Of a DNA stretch of 64,000 nucleotides, positions 48,930 through 62,215 are shown piece after piece. This DNA is from Brugia malayi (Eukaryota > Nematoda > Chromadorea > Rhabditida > Onchocercidae), in NCBI RefSeq assembly GCF_000002995.4, contig NW_025062478.1, forward strand, positions 2,394,001-2,458,000. Direction: 5' to 3'. Position 1 is the first letter of the stretch; every line of letters begins with the position of its first letter. The position numbers and the translations under genes are program-made. The notes beneath the pieces were generated by a model, which saw only the letters and a program-made list of their open reading frames with translations, was not told where the DNA came from and made no database searches.

Positions 48930-49143
48930 CTGAAATGAAATGAATAAACATTTTGTATAATATTCATTTCCTTTCAAAATTTAAATTTTACTTTCTCATT
49001 TTATAATAATAATAATTTTTTTTTTTTATTTTCGAAAAGCAAAAAAAAGAAAACGAATTTTTTTTTTTTTTAGTGATAATTTATGATATGATAATAATTT
49101 TATTGTTGCATTATGTTGAATGTTTCGTTCAAAATTAGTTGGA

Positions 49144-49158
49144 TGACCTTAGTGACCT
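49144..49158. promoter_or_regulatory. Candidate DR3 nuclear receptor site
   Basis: TGACCT, TAG, TGACCT: a perfect direct repeat of the nuclear receptor half-site with a 3-base spacer, the arrangement known for VDR/DAF-12-type receptors. No gene is close, so function is uncertain. Confidence 0.25.
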
Positions 49159-50014
49159 TGAATGATTAAATGATGCATAAATAATTGTTGAAGATTTTGC
49201 ATTGTGTATGATAATATATCAAAAAATTGTTGATCATTTATACTTTCTCTTTACTTTGTTATCTCTTCTAATAACTATAAAATTTATTAAATAATTGATT
49301 AATATGAAATTGAAAAATATTTTTATGAAATTTAATATATTTATATATAATTTTATTTATCGTTAAAATTCATTAAAAGAAAAAAGAAAGAAACGAATGA
49401 AAAAACATTATTATATATTCTAGAAAATGAGTAAATAATATATTCCAATTAAAAAAAGAGAGAGAGAGAGAGATATCAAAATGAAATTAATTTAAATCTG
49501 TGTGTTTGCTAAGAAATTTCAAGAAAAAAAAAATATATTAACTATTAATATTAATTTTAAATCAATCTTTAAACTTTTTCTATTTTTATTCCTCATTTCT
49601 CTTCCATTTGCTATCATTATTAAAAATTTTAAAATATTGAATTTATAATTATTTATTCATTTAAAATTTTCTTCTCTTTTTATTTATTCTTTTAAGGTTT
49701 TCCTCTCTTCTATTTTATCAGTTGAAAAAAAAAAATTTAAAAAAAAAAAAGCAATTAATATTTTTGAAAAAAATAATTCTAAAAAAATTTCAAATATACT
49801 ATCATTGTTATACTATATTCTATTTCTTCTTTTTTTTTTTTTTTCATATACATTTAAGAATTTAGAGCTGTCATCAGGAAATGGTAGTTAATAAATTGTG
49901 GCATATTGTCATCAGTGATTGTAGTGATGAAAAGATAACTGATAAGATCTGGCATATTTGCGCTCATTCAGCTCAATTAACCTCAATCGCTAGATTTTAC
50001 CACTAATATATTCC

Positions 50015-50380
50015 ATTTCTTATTTATATTTATTTATTTATTTGATCATTTTGCCATATTTTTTGTCATTAAGTGAGATCATAGGTGTAATCATAGTTAA
50101 ATGATAATTTTGATAATTTAAATGTGTCAATAAAAAAATGATTAGGTGAGAAAGGATTCAATAATAAAGCAAACAAAGGTAAATTTTCAGATTTATATTT
50201 ATTTATTTGATCATTTCGCCACATTTTTTGTCATTAAGTTAGATCATACATATAATCATAAATAGAAAATAAAATGATAACTAAATGATAAAATTGGATA
50301 ATTTAAATGTATGAATAAAAAAAAAGTGATTAGGTAAAAAATGGATCAATGACTAGACAAACAAAGTTAAAATTTTAGGT
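50015..50380. repeat. Direct duplication, ~175 bp period
   Basis: Two copies share TTTATTTATTTGATCATTT, TTTTTTGTCATTAAGT, AGATCATA, a TGATAATTTAAATGT-like block, AAAAGTGATTAGGT and CAAACAAAG in order. Confidence 0.65.
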
Positions 50381-51784
50381 TAATTAAAAATCAAAGGTAA
50401 ATTCGTTTTACAAAATTTTATAAATTATATTTTATGCATAATTTGTTATTTGCATTAATTTTATTAGTCAGAGCAACTTTTTTTTTTTTTACAATGAATG
50501 CAACTGATAATATATTATTGTTCACTTGGGTCATTTTAAAACATTTAATTAATTAATTAGTTGATTGTTAATGACTAAACATCTGCTCATGTATTGTTCA
50601 TTTGAATCGTTTTAAAATAAACTTTTAATTAATTAATTACGAATTGCTAATAACTAAATATATTGATGCTTTTATCATAGAAGCAAGAAGTATTATAATA
50701 ACTTTTTAAAAGTTATATTAAAATATGATTAAAAATTACATTAAATTATAGTTATATTAAAAATTCTTAGAAGTTATATTAAAATATGATAGTTATATTA
50801 TTACGTATTAACATATTACTTATCATACGTGAATACGTCAAATGTAAGTTAAGCGTATCATTTAATATTAATTCAATTTACTTAGTTAATTTACTTTTAT
50901 ATCTAGCCTTACAGCCATATAATAGTAGTAATAAGTATATGATAATAACTATATTATTGCATATTATTGAAATAAATTTTTAATATTTATCTTATCATTC
51001 CTCTTTCTGATATTTTAAAATTATGCTATTCTAATCATTCATTCACTTTTAGCTATTTTAACAATTTAAAAAAGAAAAGAAAAATCTTGCTGATAAGAAA
51101 ATCATTTTAAATGCATGGTGATGTTATCATTTACTGATATAATCATTTATTATCGATTGCTCTCTTTTTACTGCTTTATATAAATGCTAAATATGACTTA
51201 TATTTACTTATCTATAAGGAAAGTAACTATCATTTTTAAATTTAATTCCAATAATATCTTCCATTCATTCTTTTTTCGTTTTTTTTTTTTCAAATAAATT
51301 CATTTTGTGTAGCAATTATCTATAAAATCTCATATTTCTCCTATATTCGTTTAAAATCGTTTGCAATTAAAAAAAAATGATATAAATAATACTTTTGCAT
51401 TAACAAATGATAACTCATAATGAGTGATAAGTAATTGATAGTAAATAAAATAATTATTTCTCCCTAACAAATGATAAGTTAATTGTAATAAATGAATGAT
51501 GTGTTATTTCTATTTCAGTGAATAATAAACTAAATGATAATGATAATAAACAAAGTACTATTTCAGTGCCACTAAATGATAAGTAGATGATAATAAATGA
51601 AATGATATTTCGCCTTCAACAAATTGATAAATAATTGGTAATAAATGAAGTGATATTTCTCTATTTACTATTAAAATGATACCTTTTCATCTTTCTTCTA
51701 TTTTATATCATTTTCATTTATCATTTCTTATTTCATTCAGTGAATAATTAACTGTTTACAGGTAACAGTTATATGATATCGTAT

Positions 51785-52670
51785 AGTTACAGGTAAATAT
51801 TATATAATATCACTTAGTTACAGGTAAATATTATATAATATCACTTAGTTACAGGTAAATATTATATAATATAATTTAGTTACAGGTAAAAATTATATAA
51901 TATCATTCAGTTACAGGTAAATTTTATATAATATCATTTAGTTACAGGTAAAAATTATATAATATCATTTAGTTACAGGTAAATATTATATAATATCATT
52001 CAGTTACAGGTAAAAATTATATAATATCATTCAGTTACAGGTAAATTTTATATAATATCATTTAGTTACAGGTAAAAATTATATAATATCATTCAGTTAC
52101 AGGTAAATTTTATATAATATCATTTAGTTACAGGTAAATTTTATATAATATCATTTAGTTACAGGTAAAAATTATATAATATCATTCAGTTACAGGTAAA
52201 TTTTATATAATATCATTTAGTTACAGGTAAATATTATATTATATCACTTAGTTAAGGTAAATTTTATATAATATCATTTAGTTACAGGTAAAAATTATAT
52301 AATATCATTTAGTTACAGGTAAAAATTATATAATATCATTCAGTTACAGGTAAATTTTATATAATATCATTTAGTTACAGGTAAATTTTATATAATATCA
52401 TTTAGTTACAGGTAAATATTATATTATATCACTTAGTTAAGGTAAATTTTATATAATATCATTTAGTTACAGGTAAATATTATATTATATCACTTAGTTA
52501 AGGTAAATTTTATATAATATCATTTAGTTACAGGTAAATATTATATTATATCACTTAGTTAAGGTAAATTTTATATAATATCATTTAGTTACAGGTAAAT
52601 ATTATATTATATCACTTAGTTAAGGTAAATTTTATATAATATCATTTAGTTACAGGTAAATATTATACAA
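51785..52670. repeat. 31-bp satellite-like array, 29 copies, with a 61-bp higher-order unit
   Basis: Unit TTACAGGTAAATTTTATATA then ATATCATTTAG. Twenty-nine copies are counted with few substitutions. Five copies have TTAAGG instead of TTACAGG (30 bp); the last four of these alternate strictly with 31-bp units carrying ATATTATATTATATCAC, giving a 61-bp dimer repeated about four times. Every unit contains an AG|GTAAAT junction, i.e. an acceptor end directly abutting a donor start. Confidence 0.92.
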
Positions 52671-52952
52671 TATTTTTTTGTTTTTTTTTTTTTTCTTTCC
52701 GATCGATTCGTTCATCCGTTCAGTCGTTTCTTTCAATCATTTATTCATCTTATTGAAATTCTCAACCGATGAATCATTGCATTTTAAAGCATTTTTTAAG
52801 CTTTAAAGAACAGTTTTTTAATTCATTCATCTTTTAATCAAATTTTTAAATAATTTTATTGAATTTATCATATCGTTTTTCTCATATTTTTCTCTTTTTT
52901 TTTCTTTATTGATTGATTCATTCGTTCATTTATTCGTCCTATTGAAATTCTC

Positions 52953-53155
52953 AAACAATAAGGAATTAATAGATGAATAAAAGCAATAATAAAACAATAA
53001 GTAGCAAAACAATAAGGAATTAATAGATGGTTAAAACTGATAGCAAGCAATAAGTAATGAAACAATAAGAAGTTAGTAAAAAGATAAAGTTGACAATAAA
53101 CAATAAGTAATAAAACAATAAGAAATTAGTAGAAGGATAAAACGGATAAGTTTTG
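52953..53155. repeat. ~58 bp degenerate tandem repeat
   Basis: Three to four copies built on AACAATAAGGAATTAATAGA, GATAAAA and CAATAAGTAATGAAACAATA. The block immediately before it (52905-52960) repeats the TTATTGAAATTCTCAA of 52750. Confidence 0.55.
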
Positions 53156-56100
53156 TAAAAATTTCCTAAAGATAAAATTTGCTCCAAATTTATAAGATTA
53201 CTTAAATTTCATTACTTTTGTATACTTTCTTTAACTTTATGAAAGATATGTCAATTTGAGTTCTTTTTTTCTTTTTTTTTAAAAAAAAAAAATTTAATAA
53301 ATAAATTCAGTTCCATTATGAAATTTAAGTTAAACCCAAAAAATTTAGTCGGAAGAATATTTCTCTTTTCATTTCTCATTAATTTGATTCAAATTATGTT
53401 TATCGCTATCATAAATGATAAAATTATCAATTGTAAGTAAAAAATAAAAAAAGAAAGAAAATAAAAAATAATTGAGAAAAAAACGAAGTCATTAACTATT
53501 TATTATAATATTTTACATCGACTAAATAATAAATAGATGAAAGTATTTTTGAAATGTAATAAAATATGAAAAATGGAAGAAATAATTGTAAAAATGTAGT
53601 AGAATGAAAAAAAAAAAGCGAAAAGGAATGATTAGAAAAATAAAATATTGAATTATAAATTAATTATAATAATCATTTTTTATATAACTTTATAAATTAT
53701 GAATTAATAATTATTTTTTTAAATGCGAAAGTTTTCGTTTTTTTAAAATTTTTTTCTTGAAAATTAAAAGTGATAATAATATTAACAATAAGCAATACAG
53801 CTTAATAGTGAAAGTTAAATGTTATTAATCTCTTAATTTGTTCATTTTATTTTTTGTTATCTTTCAAAATCATCTTTTCAATAAATTTTTTGATTTAAAA
53901 AGATAAAAAAGAGAAAGAAACGAGCTATGAAATAATTTAATTATTAGAAGGAAATTTTTTTTTTTCTAAGATATTATATGTAATAATTATTAAATAATTT
54001 TTTAGGTATAATTTTTTTTTTTTTTTTTTTGTTGAAATTATTATCAATTTTTTATTTACAAATTTATTTCTTTAGCTTTTCCTTTTTTCTTTTCATGTTT
54101 TTTTTTTTTTTGCTAATATTTTAAAAAAGGAGAAGGGAAAAAGTTTGTAAAATTATTTCAGATAAGATTTAATTGCTTTGTTTGTTTGTTTGTTTTTGTT
54201 TTTTGTTTTTTGCTTTACAATTATCAAATTGTTTATTGAAAAAAAGTTTTATATTATGTTTATTCTAAATACATTTTTTTTTTGATTAACTTTGTTAAAT
54301 TTTATATGATAACTTTAAATATAGGTAGGGCAGTGTACTGATCAGAATTAATTAAATTAATTAAACAGGAAATGAATATATATTTTGCGGTTGAATAAAA
54401 ATAACAAATAATGGTGTAATGGTGGAAGAAATTTGATGACTTATATCTTCAAGGTAATCATACTTTAATTCATCTTTTTAAATATGAAATTTTAATTCAT
54501 TTGATTATGACTAGAAATTTTGTTACAGATCATTAAACAATTATTTTCAATTATAAAAATTCATATGTTTAGTGATTAGAAGTGATATGATTACAGTATG
54601 ATAAGTGATTAATTTGTTCATTATCACATAAATGAATGATTAATTTAATTTACTCATACTGTAATTCATATATTTATCTAAGATGCAAAGAATTTTTGAT
54701 AATCAATAATCTTTTGAATTGTAATTAGCTTAGTTTACAATAATTTTTCATAATAATTTTATTTTATTTTAAAATTTGAAAGAATTTTATTTCTTTAAAA
54801 TTAAACTATTTTTTTTTTCACAACCATTAACATATAACAATGCTACCATAATGATTTTGTTTTTTTAAATTATTAAGTTTTTTTTTTTTTTTTTTTTTCA
54901 AAATTAAATCATATTTTTGAAATCATTCTTCGATTGCCATTCATTGTCCGATTATTTCGTTTTTTTTTTTATAAATATTCTCATATTTATTAGTATTATT
55001 TTGAAACTAAATATGATATTTATCTATTATTAATTAATAATTTTTGTAAATGATGTAAAAGTTATTTTCCAATTAATAAATATTTAATTTTTAAGTTCCA
55101 ATCGATTAAGTTCTATTGATCAATTGAAAAAAGAGAACGGTCGGCAATGAAAAAAAAAAAAAAAATGAGTAAGCGCAAATATGTCAAAAATGTGAGAAAA
55201 TGCGGATGCTGATCGTTTCATATGATAGGAAATAATACTATCGTAAAATTAGAATTCATCAAAAAATATTTTGCAAATAATTGAAAATTGAAATTTATTT
55301 AAAATATTTGAAAATAATTCTATTAAGTAAAATATTCATTAAGAAAATCATTAAAGCAATTAATAGTTAAAGGAAAATTTTTTTTATAGCTTTATATAGC
55401 AATTTAAAAAAATTTTCTGTTTTAGGAAATAAGTAAAATGAAGTGACAATTGACAATTTAGAATTTTTTTTTTTTATTTGTTTTTTTTTTTTTTTTTTTC
55501 GAAATGATTAATTCAAATCTAATATTTTGTTTGTTTTCGAGAACAAATTGCATAATTGTAATAATTAATAATTAATTTCAATTACATTGAAAAAAAGTTG
55601 AATATTTATTTCATTTCTACTGCAGTAAAATTAATTAATGTATGCTACATCATTTATTATGTTAAAATTAAAATTTAATATATATTTTTTTATTTACTCA
55701 TTTTTAGGTATATAAATAATTCAAAAAAGAAAGCAAAAAAGTATTTATGCATCAAAAAAATTAATAAGTAAATAATACATATTTACATGTAAATTTTCTA
55801 AATTTTCAATAAATTCTAAGAAATGATAGATAAATTGAAAAAAAAAAAAAATGATGCAAACATTTATATAAAATTTTTAATTTCCTTTTTAACGGAAATT
55901 AATTTTATTGAAAAAAATTGAAATTACTGAGAATGCAAGAAAAGTTTGAAAAAGATATCGTAAAAAAAAATCTGTGTTAAAAAAAAAAAAAAGGAGGAAT
56001 ATCTTTTAATTTCAAGGCCATTCTTATAAAAAGCTTTCATTCTTGTTTTTTTTTTTTTTTTTTTCTTTTTTCTTTTCTTTTCCTTTCCTTTCTTTGATAT

Positions 56101-57145
56101 TTTATTCAAATTAAAAAAAGAAAAAACGATAGGATTATTTGTTAACTTTTCATTCTAATCTCATCGATTTACATATTAATTCATTTAACAAAAAAAAAAA
56201 TTTATTTCATTTTTTAATTTTTGAACGATTAATTTTTTACTTGAAATGAGTTCATTTTATTTCTAAAATGATACATTTTCGAGATTTTATTATTTCCTGC
56301 ATAGATTTATAACTATTATTAAAAGTTATTCAATAAAATACATATATTTAATTCCAGGTCATCAAATAGGCTATTTTTTATCAGACAGTTTAAACAAATT
56401 TCTTCCCAAAATCAGCAATTTATTCATTTATTATTATTTTTATTAGTAATTAATATTAATATTTGTTATTTTGAATGTATTAGGAAAGTTTTTTTTTTTT
56501 TTAATATTGATAAAGATTATTTATTATTATTAATTATTATTATTTATCATTATTATTGTTATTGTTATCATTGTTTTCCATTAATATAAAAATTTTTAAT
56601 ATATCCATATCATCCATCAAAATAATCTAATCATCAAATTTATTATTAATGTCTTTTTTTTTTTTTCTGAAAAAAAAATATGAACGAACAATTTTCAAAA
56701 AATTTTCTTAATTTTTTGTTGTTTATTTAATAGTTTTGAATTTATGATAATATAACTAATTACTGACTGAGCTTATTAGACTAATTAGTTATTGATAGAG
56801 CTATTTTAATTATAAATAATTTTATTTGGAATATTTGTTGATTTGTTATTGTTGTACAAAATAGAATTTCAATATTTTCTAATGCTATTTGCTTTCTTTC
56901 TTTTTCTTTTTTCTATCAAATTTTACCAAATAATAAGTTTTTCTTAAAAAAAAAAAAAAATTTAATATACTTCCATATTTGAAGTGATAGGATGAGTTGA
57001 CAATTTATGACATTTTCTATTTTAATTTATTCAAACTATCATACAAAAAATACTTCGTGACAGGGATAAGAAAGATTTTATTATATGTCAAGGAAAAAAA
57101 AAATTTTTTTTAAAAATAATTCGATGATAATTTTACTAAAATTGA

Positions 57146-57201
57146 AAAACAATCATGCGCATTTGTCTATATTAAAAAACAATTATGCGCATTTGTCTAT
57201 A
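57146..57201. repeat. 28-bp direct duplication
   Basis: AAAAACAATCATGCGCATTT then GTCTATATT occurs twice in tandem with a single substitution. Confidence 0.7.
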
Positions 57202-57506
57202 TTTACATCACAAATAATCACTTATTTTATAATTTAGAATGAAATCTTATCACTATCACATCTTTAAGATTTACTTTTTTTTTTTTTTTTTTTTCATTTA
57301 CAGCTAAAAATTGTAAAAGTAGTAGCATTTGATAATTGCCGCCCATTCTATGAATCATTTTGTACTATTTCACTTCTTTTAGTCTGATCCCATTAATAAT
57401 CATTTGTACAACTGCGCACCATTTCTACTAAAAAAATTTTTTGAATCATCAATGCATACCATTTAGCATCGTTGCATATGAAACTTTTACAAGTTATACC
57501 TTTGGT

Positions 57507-57700
57507 ACCATTTGTACCATTTATATTGTTGGTACCATTTTTTGGTGTAATTTTTATTCAAATTATTTGAGTCTTTTTCTTTTTTTTTTTTTTGGTGAAA
57601 CTTTTATAATAGTTGAAAAATTCAAAATAAATTTTCACGTGATTGATATAATTTACGATTAACATTGGTACCATTAGCATTGGTACCATTCGTATTGAAA
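57507..57700. repeat. GGTACCATT motif cluster
   Basis: The palindromic GGTACC within TTGGTACCATT recurs at about 57508, 57531, 57666 and 57681, with further TGTACCATT copies. The last two form an adjacent 15-bp pair. Confidence 0.5.
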
Positions 57701-58216
57701 TTATTGCACCAATTATTCATGCAGTAATTTTATTTTATTCATTACTTTCTATTAAAATTAATAATCAAAGGATGATAAAAGCTATATTCTACCACAGATT
57801 TTAGTACTATTTAATCGAGTTCGATAAATTGATAACCAATTATTTGAGTTTTTTTTTTCTTTCTGTTATCAGTTTATTATCATTTGTTATCACTGCTATG
57901 ATTCTATAATATTACATTGATTGCAATTTGTTGTTTATTCAAATTCAATTTGGATTAATTTTATTTAAATCTATCATAAATGCATTCTTAGTTGTTCAAT
58001 TAATATAATTCTTATGCAACAAATTTTTGAATTGAATTTGAATTAAATTTTGCGGAAAGAGCATTACAAATGTTTCATATTTGAAACAAAAATAAATAAA
58101 TTTAAACTTCAAAATTTACTAATAATCTTTTTATGCCAACGCTATTATTCTACGTAAACGTTATTTTATTCATAATTAATTAATCGAATTTCCTAAATTT
58201 AATTACTTAATTTCAG

Positions 58217-58264
58217 AGATCTGTTGGAGCACCAATATTACGGGCACAATTAATACTGAGACGG
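58217..58264 (+). other. Possible exon (untranslated leader or alternative exon)
   Basis: A strong TTAATTTCAG acceptor precedes a stretch with sharply higher GC that stays open for 16 codons (RSVGAPILRAQLILRR) to a TGA at 58265. GTGATAAG at 58264 could be a donor. It may be a 5' leader exon of the gene starting at 58631, or a terminal exon of an unseen gene. Confidence 0.3.
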
Positions 58265-58360
58265 TGATAAGATCCGAGAAGAATTTAAAGCGATAAACCA
58301 ATTTAAACTATTTTTATTGCATACTAATATGTCTAATATTCAAATGATAGTATTACACAT

Positions 58361-58435
58361 GGAAAATGATTTTATCCGGAAAGATACCACAAGATTTTCT
58401 GATTGAAATCAGGAAAAGTCGGATAAAATATTTCC
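58361..58435. other. Long imperfect inverted repeat
   Basis: Nested arms: GGAAA (58361) with TTTCC (58431), TTTTATCCG (58370) with CGGATAAAA (58420), and TTTTCTGATT (58395) with AATCAGGAAAA (58407), loop GA. The 5' side has about 15 unpaired bases against one or two on the 3' side, so it is not a typical microRNA precursor. Confidence 0.55.
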
Positions 58436-58630
58436 GTTTATATGAACACCTGATCGGTACTAATTAAGAAGCATAATTGATCTAAGCAAAATAGCAAATA
58501 GTCCTTTCTATTAGTCTCTGAAAATTTTAAAGAGACACCTGAAAGTGTTCTATTTTTTAAACAACTATCATATTTTAAAATTATTAATTTCGACGAGTAA
58601 ACGAATCATTTACAAAGAAATTTTGCAAAA

Positions 58631-58699
58631 ATGAATGTACGTCAATGCCGTGATATCCTTTTTTCAACTCAAGCAAATCCGGAAAACAATCCTGATATG
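58631..58699 (+). CDS. First coding exon of an unidentified gene running off the window
   Basis: ATG followed by 23 codons (MNVRQCRDILFS, TQANPENNPDM) to a perfect GTAAGT donor in phase 0. Its composition is much less AT-rich than the flanks. No second exon is evident before 64000, so intron 1 exceeds 5 kb. The peptide is too short to name a family. Confidence 0.5.
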
Positions 58700-61600
58700 G
58701 TAAGTTTATTTTTCCCACTTTTTAAATTTCTTCACTAAAAAGCATCCGGAAAATTATTTGTTAAATTATTTTAAAAATTGAATTTAATAATAAAATGATT
58801 AGTATTTTTAGATACAGCCATTATTAATATTTTCTAAAATTTGAAAATAATCACAATGTTCAACAATGACTGATATATGTCTTAAACTATTGATAACATT
58901 TGATACAAATGATTAATCGTCTCGGTTATCACTACTAATTTTAGTTACAGGAATATCTTTTATCATTTTAAAAATTAAAATTTATTTTAAAAATTTATAG
59001 AATTGAGCAACATAGCAAAGTGTTAGTAATATTATATTAATAAACAGCAACTACTGCTAGTTTTAATAATAATAATAATTGCAATTATAATAATGATAAT
59101 AGTGATAACGAAGATATCTCAATTATTTTTATATTCACTTACGTATGTATGATAAAGTTTTATCAGTAAGTGATAAAGTTTTATCAATATGAAAACCATC
59201 CAAAAAAATACGTTTGTTTTTTAACGTACGTGATCTTTCTAATTTCAAATTTTTTTAATCAAAAATACAATTCGAACATTTTTTTTATTATGTTTAGATT
59301 TTTGAAAAACGTATTGTTTTTTACAAGTTATTCTTATTAAATGAAAGGATGAGATCAAGAAACGTCACGTGATGATTATTTGTCATCAATAAAAGCATAT
59401 GAAATGATATATTGCAGTAAATTTTATAAATTAAAATTTAAAATTTTAAAGAGAGAAAATATTACATATTGATGTAATTGTTTATATTATATATAATTGA
59501 TAAGAAAACAAACAAGAGAATATAAATCAAATAATACAATTGAATCGTTGAAATTTTTTTTTTTTGTTTCAATTGAAATAGAAACAATTTAAGTTAAAAT
59601 ATTTTTTTTCTTGATTTTTTTTTTAATTTAAAAAAAAAAATTTCTTTTTTAATTGATTAAAATGATAATTGATGATCTTTTTTAAGCATGAAATGAATGA
59701 AAAAATAACACTTATGATATTTTTATAATAATTTAATTTATATAATATCAAAATAATAGAATTACTATTATTATTATTATTGGTGGTAGTAATTATAAAT
59801 GTCCTTCATTTATACATATATGTAATTAATAATTAATAATGAATGTCCTTCATAGATAATTAATGAGAAATAACTTTTACATATGTGTAATTAATAATCG
59901 AAATTCTCAAATATTACATTATTCACAGATGTATGCAATGATTAATTCGGTTGATTCGGTTTTAATTCAATTTGTAAACCGGAAAATTCTAATATGGTCC
60001 CTTCATTTTTTCCTTTTTTTTTGCTTTTTTTTTTTCATAACAAATTTTTAATTGAATTTTTATTATGCATTTCTTTTCTTCGTTTTTTTTTTTTTGAAAA
60101 AACTTTCATTTAACCTTGAAAAACTTTGCTTGACTAACTGGTTTGTTTGCTGTTTATCAGTAAAAGCACATCGATGACATTTCTCATTTTTTTTTTTTTT
60201 GTTTTTTTTTTCCCCAAACATTTTTTTATTCATTTATCCTCTGACCTTTTCTCGAGAATGTAAAAATAAATTGAGTGAAATTTTGAGTAATTTCTAATTT
60301 TAAAAAAAGAAATGATTAAATTTTTTTTTCAACTCAAATTCACTTTCTTTTGTAATTTTTCAAAAAAATTTAATGTAATAGATTGAATGAATTAAGTTGT
60401 TTTTTTTTTTTTATTCATTTCTCACTTTTTATTTAGCAGAAGTTTGACAAAAATTTTGTTTCGAACGGAAGGGAAACTTTTTTTTTTTTGCCCTTTTTCT
60501 TATCCTAAAAAAATTTTTTTATCGATGATGTAAATGAATTTTCATTTTTGTTTTGAAAATTGAGACTGAAGCAATTGATTTAAGAGAGTAACGGAATAAA
60601 GTAAAGTTAGTAAAGTTGGAAAAAATTACAAAAATAAATTATAATCATAATAGAATGGATGAAAAATAGCAAACAAAAGTTTTTTCGATAAACATTGAAC
60701 ATACTGAAGTGTTTTCATTGAATTAAATGATGTCTTAAGTGTGCTATATACAGGATATAAATTAATTTAAAGCTAGAAAAAAGTAGTAAATATTAAGATT
60801 AATTTATCAGAAATTACTAAATTTCGATTCTTGCAGAGAACTTCTCTCAGAGAAATTAATTTATTTCATTAGAAACAGCTAAGGAACAGCTTAAAAGCAA
60901 CTGATTATTAATCTTTCATTGATGCTAATTTTAAATATAAAATCATTTATATCTTTTACAATCAGAAATTCAAAATTTAAATAATGAATTGTAAAAGTAT
61001 ATCCACTCGAAACATCTGGTAAGCTAATGAATATTGTGAATTATTAATAGTAAATATCTTCTTTTCTCTTTCACTTTCCTTTTCCGCCTCCTATTAATTT
61101 CATTTTTTTTTTTTTTTTTTTTTCTGTTCATAAATTTCTGAAAAATCACTTCATCATCATTTTTAGGACTTAAATAAGCGATAAAAAAAAGTTTGAAAAA
61201 ATGTTTTGTCTAATCTAAAACATCTGCTATACTATGTAAATAATATGCCTGAAAGGCATAGGATTTAAAATCTGTGAGATTGGCCTATTTCATTAGTATT
61301 TTCGCCTTGATGCTTCTTCAGTAAGACAGATTGATTAGCTTATTTCATTAGCATCGGTCTTCAATATATCGTTGCTGCAGTGACATTTTATGTTTACAAA
61401 TGAAATAACAATATTCCAGGATATATCGGTTTCATATAATTTTTCGTCAAAAATGTTTTAATTATTAGGAAAAATGTTGTTAATACGCAGATAATAATAT
61501 TAATAATGATAGTAATAATAATAACAATAATAATGGTGATGATGGCCGTAATAGTAATAATAACGATAATAATATAAGCAATAATATAATAATGACATCA

Positions 61601-62177
61601 TAGCAATTACAACATAATACTAACTAAATTTTGGTAATAATATTATTATTATTATTAATTATTGATAATGATTGTTAATAATAAGCATTTCCAGTGAATA
61701 AGGTAGCTATTAGATGTTTACTTGAGGGACATTTCAGTGACAAATGATTAATTATTGTCATCGTTATGACAAATCAATAACAATAGCAACATTTCTGTCG
61801 CTCTTTCTTCTTGTTGAATACAATTAACTGTTGAGTTTACGAATTGAACTTACTTTCATATACCTTTTAAAAGCTTTGTTTGCATATTTCGAGGATTTCG
61901 TTTGTCTTTTTTTTTTCTTTTTTGCGATACTAATATTCCTTAAATTTATAGTTTTATTCTAATTAGGCTAAAATATACCTCTGTTTGTCGTTTATACAAG
62001 TATAAACTTAAGACTTTTTAAATTTAAAATTTAAACGTTAGACTTTTTTTTTTTTTGTCAAAATTTCGTAACCCCTTTTTTAGCAAACAATCACATAACG
62101 TCCATTGAAGAATTTGGATATCTCAAAAGTATATTACAACGTTTACTATTGAAATATTTACTTTCATTCAAAAAGAA

Positions 62178-62215
62178 CCAAACTTATACGGTATATATTT
62201 ACCGTATAAGTTTGG
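62178..62215. repeat. Perfect 16-bp inverted repeat
   Basis: CCAAACTTATACGGTA (62178-62193), loop TATATT, then TACCGTATAAGTTTGG (62200-62215): a perfect hairpin at the left edge of a degenerate ~32-bp tandem repeat. Confidence 0.85.

Larger units (their letters stand above)
48930..58216. other. Gene-empty, repeat-rich stretch of about 9.3 kb
   Basis: Contains a ~175 bp duplication (about 50015-50380), a DR3 of TGACCT (49144-49158), degenerate AAATGATAAGTA-type repeats (51400-51660), the 29-copy 31-bp array (51785-52670), a ~58 bp repeat (52953-53155), a 28-bp direct duplication (57146-57201) and GGTACCATT repeats (57507-57700). Poly-T runs are frequent. No supported exon. Confidence 0.5.

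Noticed and set aside
51785..52670. CRISPR-like regular array
   Set aside because: Units are contiguous tandem copies without unique spacers, in a eukaryotic genome.
57314..57402. Possible plus-strand exon after a TTTACAG site (open for about 27 codons)
   Set aside because: No donor, no partner exon and no recognisable peptide; chance open frame.
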